A stretch of DNA of 64,000 nt from Capra hircus (GCF_001704415.2 NC_030813.1:10992001-11056000); one strand, 5' to 3'; shown: positions 12,798 through 23,575, numbered from the stretch's first letter. Notes: generated by a model not told the origin, from the letters alone. Program-made: numbers and translations.

Positions 12798-13201
12798 ATT
12801 TTGTTGAGGATATTTGTATCTATGTTCATCAGTGATATTGGCCTGTAGTTTTCATTTTTTGTGTTGTCTTTACCTGATTTTTGGATCAGGGTGATGATGG
12901 CCTCATAAGAATGAGTTTGGAAGTGTTCCTTCCTCTGCAATTTTTGAAAGAGTTTTAGAAGGATAGGCATTAGCTCTCCTCTACATGTTTGATAGAATTC
13001 TCCTGAGAAGCTATCTGGTCCTGTGTTTTCGTTTGGTGGGAGACTTTTTTTTTTTTTAATTACAGCTTCAATTTCAGTGCTTGAAATCGGGTTGTTCACA
13101 ATTTCTGTTTCTTCCTGGTTCAGTCTTGGAAGATTGAACTTTTCTAAGAATCTTTCCATTTCTTCCAGGTTATCCATTTAATTGCCACATAGTTGTTCAT
13201 A

Positions 13202-13418
13202 ATGAAAGTGAAAGTTAAAATTGCTCAGTCGTGTATGACTCTTTGTGACCCCATGGAATAGTCCATGGCGTTCTGCAGGCCAGAATACTGGAGTAAGTAG
13301 CCTTTCCCTTCTCCAGGGAATCTTCCCAACCCAGGGAAGGTCTTCCCAAATCTTCCCAAATCGAGGTCTCCCACATTGCAGGTGAATTCTTTACCAGTTG
13401 AGCCACTAGGGAAGCCCA
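13202..13418 (-). mobile_element. Bov-tA SINE inside L1, with target duplication
   Basis: Antisense SINE beginning ATGAAAGTGAAAGTTAAAAT and ending GCCACTAGGGAAGCCC. Flanked by the 9-bp direct repeat TTGTTCATA at 13193-13201 and 13419-13427. It carries a short internal duplication of TCTTCCCAAATC at about 13340-13365. Confidence 0.93.
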
Positions 13419-14317
13419 TTGTTCATACCTGTCTCTTAAAATCCTTTGTATCTGCCTTATAGGTTGTTATCTCTCCTTTTTCATTTCTAATTTTACTGAT
13501 TTGATTCATCTCTCTTTTTTGCTTTGTAAGTCTGGCTAAAGGTTTATCAATTTTGTTTATATTTTCAAAGAACCAACTTTTAGTTTTATTAATCTTTACT
13601 GTTGTTTGTTTCATTTCTTTTTCATTTATTTCTGCTCAGATCTTTATGATTTCTTTCATTCTACTAATTTTGGGAGCGTTTTGTTCTCTTTCCAGTTGTG
13701 TAAGGTATAAAGTTAGGTTTCTATTTGATGTTTTCTCTTGTTTCTTGAGGTAAGATTGTATAAACTTCCCTCTTAGAACTGCTTTTGCTGCATCCCATAG
13801 GTTTTGAGTTGTCATGTTTTCATAGTCATTTGTTTCTAGAATTTTTTAAATTTCCCTTTTGATTTCTTCAGTAACCTGTTGGTTATTTAGAAACGTGTTG
13901 TTTAATCTCCATGTGTTTGTTTTTCTTACAGTTTTTTTTTTCATGTAATTGGTGTCTAATCTCATAGCATTATAGTCAGAGTAGATACTTGATATGATTT
14001 CAATTTTCTTAAATTTACTGAGATTTCATGTGTGACCCAAGATGTGGTCTATCCTGGAAAATGTTCCATGTGCACCTGAGAAGAAGATGTATTCTTCTGA
14101 ATTTGAATGGAATGTCCTTGAGATATCAATGAGATCCATCTCGTCTAATGTATCATTTAAAACTTTTGTTTCCTTATTGATTTTCTGTTTTGATGATCTG
14201 TCCATTGGTGTGAGGGTGTTGTGAAAGTCTCCTACTATTACTGTGTTACTGTCAATTTCTCCTTTTATGTCTGTCAGTGTTTGTCTTATGTATTGAGGTG
14301 CTCCTATATTGGGTGCA

Positions 14318-14895
14318 TCAGTTCAGTTCAGTCACTCAGTCGTGTCTAACCCTCTGCAACCCCACTGACTACAGCACTTAGGCCTCCGTGTCCATCATCA
14401 ACTCCCAGAGTCTACTCAAAATCATGTCCATTGAGTGATGCCATCCAACCATCTCATCCTCTGTCATCCCCTTCTCCTCCTGCCTTCAATCTTTCCCAGC
14501 ATCAGAGTCTTTTCAAATGAGTCATTTTTTCATATCAGGTGGCCCAAGTATTGGAGTTTCAGCTTCAGCATCAGTCCTTTCAATGAATATTCAGGACTGA
14601 TTACCTTTAGGTTTGACTGCTTGGATCTCCTTTCAGTCTAAGGGACTCTCAAGAGTCTTCTCTAACACCACAGTTCAAAAGCATCTGTTCTTCAGTACTC
14701 AGCTTTCTTTACAGTCCAACTCTCACATCCAAACATGACTACTGGAAAAACCATAGCTTTGACTAGACAAATCTTTGTTGGCAAAGTAATGTCTCTGCTG
14801 TTTAACATGCTGTCTATGTTGGTCATAATTTTTCTTTCAAGGAGCAAGCATCTTTTAATCTCATGGCTGCAGTCACCATCTGCAGTGATTTTGCA
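14318..14895 (-). mobile_element. BovB 3' end, copy B
   Basis: Antisense BovB 3' segment starting CAGTTCAGTTCAGTCACTC after the L1 text TATTGGGTGCAT; the L1 resumes at about ACAATTGTTATGTC. It covers only the C-terminal coding part. The codon at 14692-14694 is TGA on the element strand. Identity to the consensus looks lower than in copies C or D. Confidence 0.9.
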
Positions 14896-15090
14896 CAGTA
14901 CAATTGTTATGTCTTCCTCTTGGATTGATCCCTTGATCATTAAGTAGTGTCCTTCGTTATCTCTTGTAATCTTCTTTATTTTAAGATCTATTTTGTTTGA
15001 TCTTAAGATTGTTACTTGAGCTTTCTTTTCCTTTGCATTTGCATGGAATATATTTTTCCTTTATTTTTTAAGTCAAAATCTGTATCTGTT

Positions 15091-15258
15091 TTTTTTTTAA
15101 GTAATGAGATATTTTATTTTATTTTCTATTTTAAATTTTTATTTTTACTTTATTTTGCTTTACAATACTGTATTGGTTTTGCCATACATTGACATGAATC
15201 CACCACAGATGTACATGAGTTCCCAATCCTCAACCCCCCTCTCACCTCATCCTCTCAC
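15091..15258 (-). mobile_element. L1 3' end inserted in the long L1
   Basis: Contains the standard antisense ruminant L1 3' end (ACTTTATTTTGCTTTACAAT, GGTTTTGCCATACATTGACA, GAATCCACCACAGATGTACA) placed within ORF2 sequence of the older L1, which resumes at CTTTCAGTCTATATGTG. The left edge is blurred by T-rich sequence between 15085 and 15150. Confidence 0.8.
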
Positions 15259-15414
15259 TTTCAGTCTATATGTGTCTTGAGGTCTGAAGTGGTTTTCTTG
15301 TAGACAGCATATATATGGGTCTTGTTTTTACAACTAATCAGCCAATCTGTTCTTTTGGTTGGAGCTTTAATCCATTTACAGTTAAAATAATTATTGATAT
15401 ATATGTTCCTATTG

Positions 15415-16048
15415 CCTTGATGGCTGAAGAAGGCTTTCTTATCTCTTCTTGCTATTCTTTGGAACTCTGCATTCAGATGCTTATATCTTTCCTTTCCTCC
15501 TTTGCTTTTCACCTCTCTTCTTTTCACAGCTATTTGTAAGGCCTCCCCAGATAGCCATTTTTCTTTTTTGCATTTCTTTTCCATGGGGATGGTCTTGATC
15601 CCTGTCTCCTGTACAATGTCACCAACCTCATTCCATAGTTCATCAGGCACTCTAGCTATCAGATCTAGGCCTTTAAATCTATTTCTCACTTCCACTGTAT
15701 AATCATAAGGGATTTGATTTAGGTCATACCTCAATGATCTAGTGGTTTTCCCTACTTTCTTCAATTTAAGTCTGAATTTGGCAATAAGGAGTTCATGATC
15801 TGAGCCATAGTCAGCTCCCGGTCTTGTTTTTGTTGACTGTATGGAGCTTCTCCATCTTTGGCTGCAAAGAATATAATCAATCTGATTTCGGTGTTGACCA
15901 TCTGGTGATGTCCATGTGTAGAGTCTTCTCTTGTGTTGCTGGAAGAGGGTGTTTGCTATGACCAGTGCATTTTCTTGGCAAAACTCTATTAGTCTTTGCC
16001 CTGCTTCATTCTGCATTCCAAGGCCAAATTTGCCTGTTACTCCAGGTA
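15415..16048 (-). pseudogene. BovB endonuclease C-terminal part (inverted segment of copy C)
   Basis: Minus-strand open frame through the inverted half of copy C. From N to C it has TGKFGLGMQNEAGQRLIEFC, then QIDYILCSQRW and GSDHELLIAKFRLKLKK, the C-terminal motifs of an AP-endonuclease-like (exonuclease-endonuclease-phosphatase) domain. The aspartate-histidine pair of SDH is the expected catalytic motif. The linker toward the reverse transcriptase follows up to KAFFS, where the inverted segment ends. No start codon of the full element is present. Confidence 0.85.
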
Positions 16049-17298
16049 TAACAGAAGCAGAAGATATTAAGAAGAGGTGGCAAGAATACATGGAAGAACT
16101 GTACCAAAAAGATCTTCATGACCCAGATAATCATGATGATGTGATCACTAATCTAGAACACATATTGGAATGTGAAGTCAAGTGGGCCTTAGAAAGCATC
16201 ACTATGAACAAAGCTAGTGGAGGTGATGAAATTCCAGTGGAGCTGTTTCAAATCCTGAAAGATGATGCTGTGAAAGTGCTGCACTCAATAAGCCAGGAAG
16301 TTTGGAAAACTCAGCAATGGCCGCAGGACTGGAAAAGGTCAGTTTTCATTCCAATTCCAAAGAAAGGCAATGCAAAAGAATGCTCAAACTACCGCACAAT
16401 TGCATTCATCTCACATGCTAATAAAGTAATGCTCAAAATTCTCCAAGCCAGGCTTCAGCAATAGCTGAACCGTGAACTCCTTGATGTTCAAGCTGGTTTT
16501 AGAAAAGGCAGAGGAACCAGAGATCAAATTGCCAACATCCGCTGGATCATCAATAAAGCAAGAGAGTTCCAGAAAAACATCTATTTCTGCTTTATTGACT
16601 ATGCCAAAGCCTTTGACTGTGTGGATCACAAGAAGCTGTGGAAAATTCTGAAAGAGATGGGAATACCAGACCACCTGGCCAGCCTCTTGAGAAATCTGTC
16701 TGCAGGTCAGGAAGCAACAGTTAGAACTGGACATGAAACTACAGACTGGTTCCAAATAGGAAAAGGAGTATGTCAGGGCTGTATATTGTCGCCCTGCTTA
16801 TTTAACTTATATGCAGATTACATAATGAGAAACGCTGGACTGGAAGAAACACAAGCTGGAATCAAGATTGCTGGGAGAAATATCAACAACCTCAGATATG
16901 CAGATGACACCACCCTTATGGCAGAAAGTGAAGAGGAGCTAAAAAGCCTCTTGATGAAAGTGAAAGAGGACAGTGAAAAAGTTGGCTTAAAGCTCAACAT
17001 TCAGAAAACGAAGGTCATGGCATCTGGTCCCATCACTTCATGGCAAATAGGTGGGGAAACAGTGGAAACAGTGTCAGACTTTATTTTTGGGGGCTCCAAA
17101 ATCACTGCAGATGGTGATTGCAGCCATGTAATTAAAAGATGCTTACTCCTTGGAAGAAAAATTATGACCAACCTAGATAGTATATTCAAAAGCAGAGACA
17201 TTACTTTGCCGACTAAGGTCCATCTAGTCAAGGCTATGGTTTTTCCTGTGGTCATGTATGGATGTGAGAGTTGGACTGTGAAGAAAGCTGAGCACTGA
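16049..17298 (+). pseudogene. BovB reverse transcriptase part of copy C
   Basis: Plus-strand half of copy C. Two open pieces (up to 16464, then 16621-17298) cover the reverse transcriptase. The motif GVCQGCILSPCLFNLYADY is followed by NLRYADDTTLMA with an intact YADD. A TAG at 16462-16464 interrupts the first piece, and a TGA at 17296-17298 replaces the CGA arginine codon seen in copy D, removing the C-terminal domain. The pieces disagree in frame near 16600. Confidence 0.88.
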
Positions 17299-17739
17299 AG
17301 AATTGATGTGTTTGAACTGTGGTGTTGGAGAAGACTCTTGAGAGTCCCTTGGACTGCAAGGAGGTCCAACCAGTCCATTCTAAAGGAGATCAACCCTGGG
17401 GTTTCTTTGGAAGGAATGATGCTAAAGCTGAAGCTCCAGTACTTTGGCCACCTCATGCGAAGAGTTGAGTCATTGGGATAGACTCTGATGCTGGGAGGGA
17501 TTGAGGGCAGGAGGAGAAGGGAACAACCGAGGATGAGATGGCTGGATGGCATCGTGGACTCGATGGACATGAGTCTGAGTGAACATCGGGAGATGGTGAT
17601 GGACAGGGAGCCCTGGTGTGCTGCGATTCATGGGGTCACAAAGAGTTGGACACGACTGAGCGACTGAACTGAACTAATGTTCCTATTGTTATTTTCTTAA
17701 TTGTTTGGGGTTGATTTTGTAGATCTTTTTTCTTCTCTT

Positions 17740-18560
17740 GTATTTCTTGACTATATAGTTCCCTTTACCGTTTTCTGTAAAGCTGGTTTCGTGGTGCTGA
17801 ATTCTCTTAACTTTTGATTTTCTGAAAGGCTTTTTATTTCTCCATCAATTTTGAATGAGATCCTTGATGGGTACAGTAATCTTGGTTGTAGATGTTTCCC
17901 TTTCAGTACTTTAAATGTATCCTGCCATTCCCTTCTGGCCTGCAGAGTTTCTGCTGAAAGATCAGCTGTTAAGCTTATTGGGTTTCCCTTCTATGTTATT
18001 TGATGCTTCTCCCTTTCTGCTTTTAATATTCTTTCTTTGTGCTTAGTCTTGGTTAGTTTGATTAGTATGTGTCTTGGTGTGTTTGTCTTTGGGTTTATCC
18101 CATATGGGACTCTTTGTGCCTCTTGGAGTTGATTGATTATTTCCTTTTCTGTTATTGGGAAATGTTCATCTATAATCTCTTCAAAAATTTTCTCATACCC
18201 TTTCTTTATCTCTTCTTCTTCTGGGACACCTATAATTCAAATATTGGTGTCTTTGACATTGTCCCAAAGGTCTCTGAGACTATCCTCAGTTCTTTCCATT
18301 CTTTTTACTTTATTGTGTTCTTCAGAAGTTATTTTCACCATTTCATCATCCAGCTCACTGATTTGTTCTTCTGCTTAGATATCCTGCTACTGATTCCTTC
18401 TATAGTATTTTTAATTTCAGTAATTGTGTTGTTTATCTCTGTATGTTTATTCTTTAATTCTTCTAGGTCTTTGTTAATTGATTTTTGCATTTTCTCCATT
18501 TTGTTTTCAAGGTTTTTATCATCTTTACTATCATTATTCTGAATTCTTTTTCAGGTAGTT
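17740..18560 (-). pseudogene. L1 ORF1 remnant
   Basis: ORF1 of the long L1, read on the minus strand and interrupted by stops. The conserved C-terminal domain of this RNA-binding protein is clear: LTADLSAETLQARREWQ at about 17925-17975, then PSRISFKIDGEIKSL and KLREFSTTKPALQ toward 17780. Upstream are PRHILIKLTK and the coiled-coil tail LSELDDEMVKITSEEHNKV at about 18300-18360. ORF1p normally trimerises and packages L1 RNA. The long plus-strand open frame at 18069-18542 is its antisense shadow. Confidence 0.85.
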
Positions 18561-19430
18561 TGCCTGTTTACTCTGCATTTATTTGGATTTCGGTGTTTCT
18601 AGTTTATTCCTTCATTTATGTAGTATCTCTATGCCTTTTCATTGTTTGTTTTTTTTTTTTTTAACTTATTGTGTTTGAGTTCTCTTTTTCCCAGACTTCA
18701 AGGTTGAATTCTTTCTTCCTTTTGGTTTTTGCCCTCCTGAGGTTGGTCCAGTGGTTTGTGTAAGCTTCTTATAGGGTGAGATTTGTGCTGAGTTTTTGTT
18801 TGTTTGCTTTTCCTCTGATGGGCAAGGCTGAGTGAGGTGGTAATCCTGTCTGCTAATGATTGGATTTGTATTTTTGTTTTGTTTGTTGTTTGGAGGAGGT
18901 GTCCTACACAGGGTGCTACTGGTGGTTGGGTGATGCTGGGTCTTGTATTCAAGTGGTTCTTTTGTGTGAATTCTCATTATCTGATACTCCCTAGGGTTAG
19001 TTCTCTGGTAGTCTAGGGTCTTGGAGTCAGTGCTCCCACTCCAAAGGCTCAGGGCTTAATCTCTCAATAGTTGCCAGTCCAACAAGCAAAACTAGCCAGC
19101 TGTTCCACATCAGGGGCCAGAAGGACTCTAGGGAATTTGGCATCTCAATCAGGACTTATATCCCCTCCTTCTCATTCTCACACAGAGCAAGAGCATAGCC
19201 AAGAAGGACCAAACTTAAGATGTGCAGTAGTGCGTCTGATGTCTAATGTAGGCCTTCCTGCTGCAGAGTGTTTCAGGAGGAGCGGTGAAATGAGAAACAG
19301 TCAGTCCGAATAAGAAATAAAGTCCAAGGATGACTAGAGGTGCTTTCCCAGTACTTGTGGCAGCTTGGGGATTCCCAGTTTTTGTGGAAACAGGATTGCC
19401 CAGATGGAGCAGGAACCACCCTGATTTTCT
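18561..19430 (-). mobile_element. L1 5' UTR part of the long L1
   Basis: Antisense 5' UTR of ruminant L1, more GC-rich than its surroundings. It includes AGGGTCTTGGAGTCAGTGC and CACTCCAAAGGCTCAGGGC at about 19014-19052, as in bovine L1 5' UTR text. It ends near CAGGAACCACCCTG (about 19425). Having this region means the L1 was inserted nearly full length. A T13 run lies at 18649-18662. Confidence 0.7.
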
Positions 19431-19588
19431 TTATTTAATATATGCTGTGCATAGATACTTGAGGTGCTAAGAATAGATATATATGGCAAGATAAATTAGT
19501 TATATTATTTACTTGAAATAATATTATAAATCAACATGTGGAAATTCTGTGACTAGCATTAAACAGAATTATTTTAAGTATTTTCTTT

Positions 19589-19800
19589 TTTTTTTAATTT
19601 TTACTTTATTTTACTTTATAATACTGTATTGGTTTTGCCATACATTGACATGAATCCACCACGGGTGTACATGCGTTCCCAAACATGAACCCCCCTCCCA
19701 CCTCCCTCCCCATAACATCTCTCTGGGTCATCACCGTGCACCAGCCAGTCTATGTCCGTTGCAGGATACAGCATGCTTGGGGCTGGTGCATGGTGATGAC
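19589..19800 (-). mobile_element. L1 3' end with 54-bp inverted terminus and target duplication
   Basis: 19589-19746 is antisense L1 3' end (ACTTTATTTTACTTTATAAT, CATGAACCCCCCTCCCACCT). 19747-19800 is the neighbouring L1 segment in the opposite orientation (AGTCTATGTCCGTTGCAGGA to GGCTGGTGCATGGTGATGAC). TAAGTATTTTCTTT at 19575-19588 and TAAGTACTTTCTTT at 19801-19814 form a target duplication with one mismatch. Both segments include the same 20 bp, so 19727-19746 and 19781-19800 are an inverted repeat with one mismatch. Confidence 0.9.
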
Positions 19801-19814
19801 TAAGTACTTTCTTT

Positions 19815-20754
19815 TTCTCATTTCTGCTTATAGTAACTGTGGAAATGATATCATAATGGGATGGATAATGCTATTGTTGTTCCCATATCACTCAACACAT
19901 TTACAAAGATTCTGTAGTGTTATTTCTTCCAGGTTAAAAGCTCCATTCCATGTTCTAAATATTTAATATCCAGTATCATTTCTCTTGTCACTAAGTTACT
20001 TCTAGAACTAGATCTTGCCATGCAACAGAGGCAATAACTAATAGGCACTAAAAGGCAGTCCTGGCATTTCTGGAGATAACCTGATAACACGTCTTTGCTG
20101 CTCCTAACCCTTCGCAGGTCTTGGCTTTCCTCTTTATACAGCTTTGCTCAATAATCAATCACGATAACCATTCCCTTGAATCCTCCCTGAACTCCTTTAT
20201 ACTTCTTGGTTCATCAAACTCCCTTGCCAAGTCTCAACTCAGTTTAAATCCAAATCTCTACCTACTCCATACCCGTACCCCTGAAAGTGAATGTGGCTGG
20301 GACTAACACTGGACACTTCTCACTTTACGAGGACTGCAGACCTCACATGGATCCTCAGGGCTGCCCAGAAGTTAAGTAGTGACTTTGTTCACAGCCTTAC
20401 TCCCTGGACCACTCTTTCATACCTTCTTTTTCTGTAAAATATACACATCTTGCCCCATCCTCACTCTCAACTTCTGAGCTTCTTATTTCACTGAAAGAAA
20501 ATATATATCAATCAGTTGAAAGAGAACTTCTACTTGGCCCATTACTACAGCTACTACTTCAATGTGAGGATAGCAAAATGGAAATATAGGTTTGATTTTC
20601 ATTTGCAACATGTGAACCTGTATAGACAGAAAACAAATGTAAAGATTGTAATATGTAGTAGTCTTCATAGCTAGTGACTCTGGTGGTGATAATTATTTAC
20701 TACAGTTTTTTTGATTATATAGATATATCACTTATTACCATAAACTGTGTTAAC
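19815..20754. other. Unrecognised intronic sequence
   Basis: No repeat family recognised. 20090-20500 is somewhat less AT-rich and could be an old DNA transposon or LTR relic, but I cannot place it. Confidence 0.4.
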
Positions 20755-21480
20755 ATGGCTTAAACATACACTGTGGCCTGGCATCTGGAGCTTGTGGGGT
20801 GCTCGATCCAGCCCTCCATTCAAGAGCCTCTGCTATGACCCCCTACATTTCAGCCAGCAGGAGCTCATCGCCATGTGGTGGGCAGTGCCTGTAGCCTGTG
20901 GTATGTCAGACCTGCAGATCCTGGGTGAGTCAGTCACCCAGTGCTGGGAGATCCCTATCTGCATGCATGCCGCTGCCCCATTGAGGGCAGGCACGGTGTC
21001 TTCCAGCATCTTCCTGGCTCCTGGACTGGGCCCAGTGGCTGCCCCACAAAGGTGCTTACTTTGAAAGACCAGTGGGCAGAGGTGGCACCTACCCTGCCAG
21101 TCACTGTGATGGGATCCCATGCAACACGTACCTGCCATCTCAGGTAACCTGGCACACACACCAGTTATGTTTCTTTATGGACCATGCCTTCTGCCTGCCG
21201 AAGACAGGAGCATCCTCGCCCTACTACAATCTCACTCCCAGGGAAGCTGGTGAAGTCCAGGTACTCAGACATCACCACTGAATTCAAGGAGACGCGGGTG
21301 GACGCCCTGCTGGAGGCTGGCTTCCACCAGGAAGACACCTAGACACAGGTCGTGGCCAACTGCCTCAATGAGCCTCCTAGAAAATGATCCTGCCCTGGAC
21401 ACCAAGCACTAAAGCCACCAGGCTCAGCCTCCCAGCTGCCCACACAGCCCTGGAGACCCCAGGCTTCAGGTACAACCAAA
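20755..21480 (+). pseudogene. GC-rich gene-like relic, parent not recognised
   Basis: A sharply bounded GC-rich block in AT-rich DNA with coding-like codon texture. Plus-strand open pieces lie in all three frames in succession: 20747-21064 with FSQQELIAMWWAVPVACGM and SSIFLAPGLGPVAA, 20941-21147 with VLTLKDQWAEVAPTLPVTV, and 21072-21281. A further readable piece at about 21250-21340 (SRYSDITTEFKETRVDALL) ends at TAG. Sequential frame changes without splice signals suggest a retrocopy broken by indels, followed by 3'-UTR-like sequence. No poly(A) tail is visible. I do not recognise the protein and assign no function. Confidence 0.4.
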
Positions 21481-21554
21481 CCTCATGCCCCTACTTGGAG
21501 CCTTTGTGACCAGGAGAACAGGCTCTGGCCTCTCAGCCCAGGTCCAGACCCACA

Positions 21555-21638
21555 CCAGCTGCTCGAGGTCAGTAAGCTTCCCTAACCTTCTCTGCGACTG
21601 GATTATCACTACCTTCTTCCCAGGGTCTTGAAGATGAT
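21555..21638 (+). mobile_element. Possible MIR fragment
   Basis: CAGCTGCTCGAGGTCAGTAA, then TTCCCTAACCTTCTCTG and a decayed CTACCTTCTTCCCAGGGTC follow the MIR core in order, immediately before the microsatellite. Short and diverged. Confidence 0.45.
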
Positions 21639-21885
21639 ACATATATATACACATTTTATATATATATATACATACACACACACACATTATGTATACAATA
21701 TGTGTATACATTATCTACATATGTATATATAATGTATGTATATATGTACATTACATATATGTATATATACATTATATATATACATATATTTTTATATATA
21801 TACACACATTATATATACTTATAAGTAATATAATTGTATATGTGTATTATATATATGTGTGTGTGCGTATGTATGTATATACACA
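21639..21885. repeat. Compound TA/CA/TG microsatellite
   Basis: About 250 bp of alternating purine-pyrimidine sequence: TATATATATACATACACACA, then interrupted TATG/TATA runs, ending in TGTGTGTGCGTATGTATGTA. Such runs can adopt Z-DNA or cruciform structure and vary in length between individuals. Confidence 0.93.
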
Positions 21886-23379
21886 TAACTCAGGCAACTC
21901 CCACTCTTCTAAAGCATTTACCTTTCTATAAACATGCAGTTATTTTTCTCATCTTCAGAAAGTCCTGTGCTTATGTCATTTTCTCCCTCCAACTCCAGCC
22001 CCATTTCTTGATCCTTCATTTTAGCAAAACTTCTTGAAATCTTTGGTATACTCACCGTCGCCATTTCACCTCCCTTATTCTCTCTTAAATCCACTCTGGC
22101 TTGCTTGCTCCTCACCACTCCATCAGGTCTTCTCTTTTCGGGCTCCCTAAACGGCACTGAGTCTTAAACCCAATGGGCAGTTCCTAGTTCTCGTTGTAAA
22201 CTCCTGATGTCCCTCCCGTCTTGCTTGCAGCAGTCATTCTGAGTGTATTTCCTGGATTTGTTCTGTTTTCTCCGCTTTCTTGATGTTAATCTGTCCCAAA
22301 GATTTATCCCTAGGCCTCCTCTTCTGTCGGCATGCTCAGTCTGTTGGCGATCTTAGTGAGTTTTATAACTTTAAATAAAATCTATACGTTGATACCTCAC
22401 CAAACTTAGGTCTCCAGCGGGACTCCTCTAAACACCAGATGTATTTATTTGACTGACTTCCTGCCTGGTACATCCAAATGAATGTCTAATCCCAAACGTG
22501 TGTCCTGCCTCTCTCCCCCTAACCTGTTTGATGTTTAAACTGTGCAGTCTTACTTGATGGGAATTCCATCCTTCTAGTTAAGCACCTTCTCTCATGTTTC
22601 ACATTCAATCTATCACAGTTTCCATGGCTCCACTTTCACAATATGTCCGGAATAAAAATTACTTCTCACCAGTTACATTGTCCCCACCCCATTCCATGCT
22701 ATGCTTATCTCTCACTTAGATTGTTATACAAACCTACTAACTGGTTCCTACCTGCCTCCTTACTTCCTTTCAGTCAACTCTCAACATAGCAGCCTGAAGA
22801 ATCTTGTTTTTAATGATAGTCTAGATTATCTATCTCTCAAAACTTCCCAGTAACTCCTCCTCTCATTCAAGATAAATAAACATCACCATCCTCATTGTGG
22901 CATATTAAGGACTTACGTGCTCTACACCCATTCCTTCTTGTCAGTGATACTGTGTCATGCAACTTCTGTAAAAGCGTATTCAATGTGAATGGTGGCCCCT
23001 GGAGTTGTTCAGTAAAGAACTTGCAGCAATGAGGCCTCTTGACATCATCTCTTGCAACTCTCCCCCTTTGCTCATGCTGCTCCAAATATAATTGAGTTCT
23101 TATTCTTCCTCAAAAATACCTGATGGGCTTTCAACTCTATGCATGTACTGTCCCCTCTGCCTGGAATGATCTTCCCCAAGTTACCTGTATGGCTTAATCT
23201 CTCACAACTTTTGACCTGGACTCAAAATACTACCGTCTCCATGAAACCCTCAATGAATAATCTATTTATTATAATGTTGCCACCCATACCCTTTGATCCT
23301 TCTTCTTTTCTCTGCTGTGTTTTATCTCCACAGCTCTTCCTACCTGGTACATCCAATTGAATGGATGTACCATTCATGT

Positions 23380-23575
23380 ACCGCTCAGTTATGTCTGACT
23401 CTTAGCAGTCCTATGGACTGTAGCCTGCCAGACTCCTCTGTACATGGAATTCTCCAGGCAAGAATACTGGAGTGGGTTGCCGTGCCTCCTCCAGGGCATC
23501 TTCCCAACCCAGAGACTGAACCCAGGTCTCCCACATGCAGGCGGGTTCTTTACCTTTTGAGCCACCAGGGAAGCT
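23380..23575 (-). mobile_element. Bov-tA SINE in L2
   Basis: Antisense copy from CGCTCAGTTATGTCTGACTC to GAGCCACCAGGGAAGCT. The first of two SINEs separated by about 23 bp. The tail-side edge is unclear and I see no target duplication. Confidence 0.92.

Larger units (their letters stand above)
11150..15414 (-). pseudogene. L1 ORF2 remnant (endonuclease and reverse transcriptase)
   Basis: Decayed ORF2 of the long L1, read on the minus strand. The C-terminal part (11150-11530) is open and carries the L1 blocks LTPCTKINSKRIKDLN, FCTTKETISKV and KTNNPIRNGKK. The reverse-transcriptase motif FADD lies at about 12258-12269, followed by MILYIDI. Next come the connecting segment PPNENTGPDSFSGEFYQTC at about 13000-13060 and the endonuclease portion to 15414. 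It is split by four nested insertions (12736, 13202, 14318 and 15091) and by stops. L1 ORF2 normally nicks DNA and primes reverse transcription at the nick; this copy cannot. Confidence 0.85.
15415..17676 (+). mobile_element. BovB copy C with inverted 5' part (twin-primed), with target duplication
   Basis: One insertion made of two oppositely oriented BovB segments. 15415 to about 16048 is minus-strand BovB 5' sequence, and about 16049-17676 is plus-strand BovB 3' sequence ending in the ACTGAACTGAACT tail. The 12-bp direct repeat ATGTTCCTATTG flanks the whole at 15403-15414 and 17677-17688, which ties both segments to a single event. Comparison with copy A shows that about 150 bp of BovB is missing at the inversion joint. 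This is the classic outcome of twin priming. Confidence 0.93.
7807..19430 (-). mobile_element. Nearly complete L1 in antisense, broken by six insertions
   Basis: On the minus strand the order from right to left is L1 5' UTR (about 18560-19430), ORF1 (about 17740-18560), ORF2 endonuclease then reverse transcriptase then C-terminus (11150-15414, interrupted), and 3' UTR (7807-11150). The host sequence is continuous across each insertion: 8870-11078 BovB, 12736-12797 L1 stub, 13202-13418 Bov-tA, 14318-14895 BovB, about 15091-15258 L1 3' end, and 15415-17676 BovB. Removing them leaves about 6.1 kb, close to a full-length L1. Frames are broken by many stops, so it is inactive. Its antisense orientation relative to the NDST exons is the one usually tolerated in introns. 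Confidence 0.88.

Noticed and set aside
15931..16464. 177-codon plus-strand frame
   Set aside because: It crosses the BovB inversion joint at about 16049; the first 40 codons are antisense, so it is not one protein.
18069..18542. 157-codon hydrophobic plus-strand frame resembling a membrane protein
   Set aside because: Exact antisense of L1 ORF1; phenylalanine and leucine richness comes from A-rich L1 coding read backwards.
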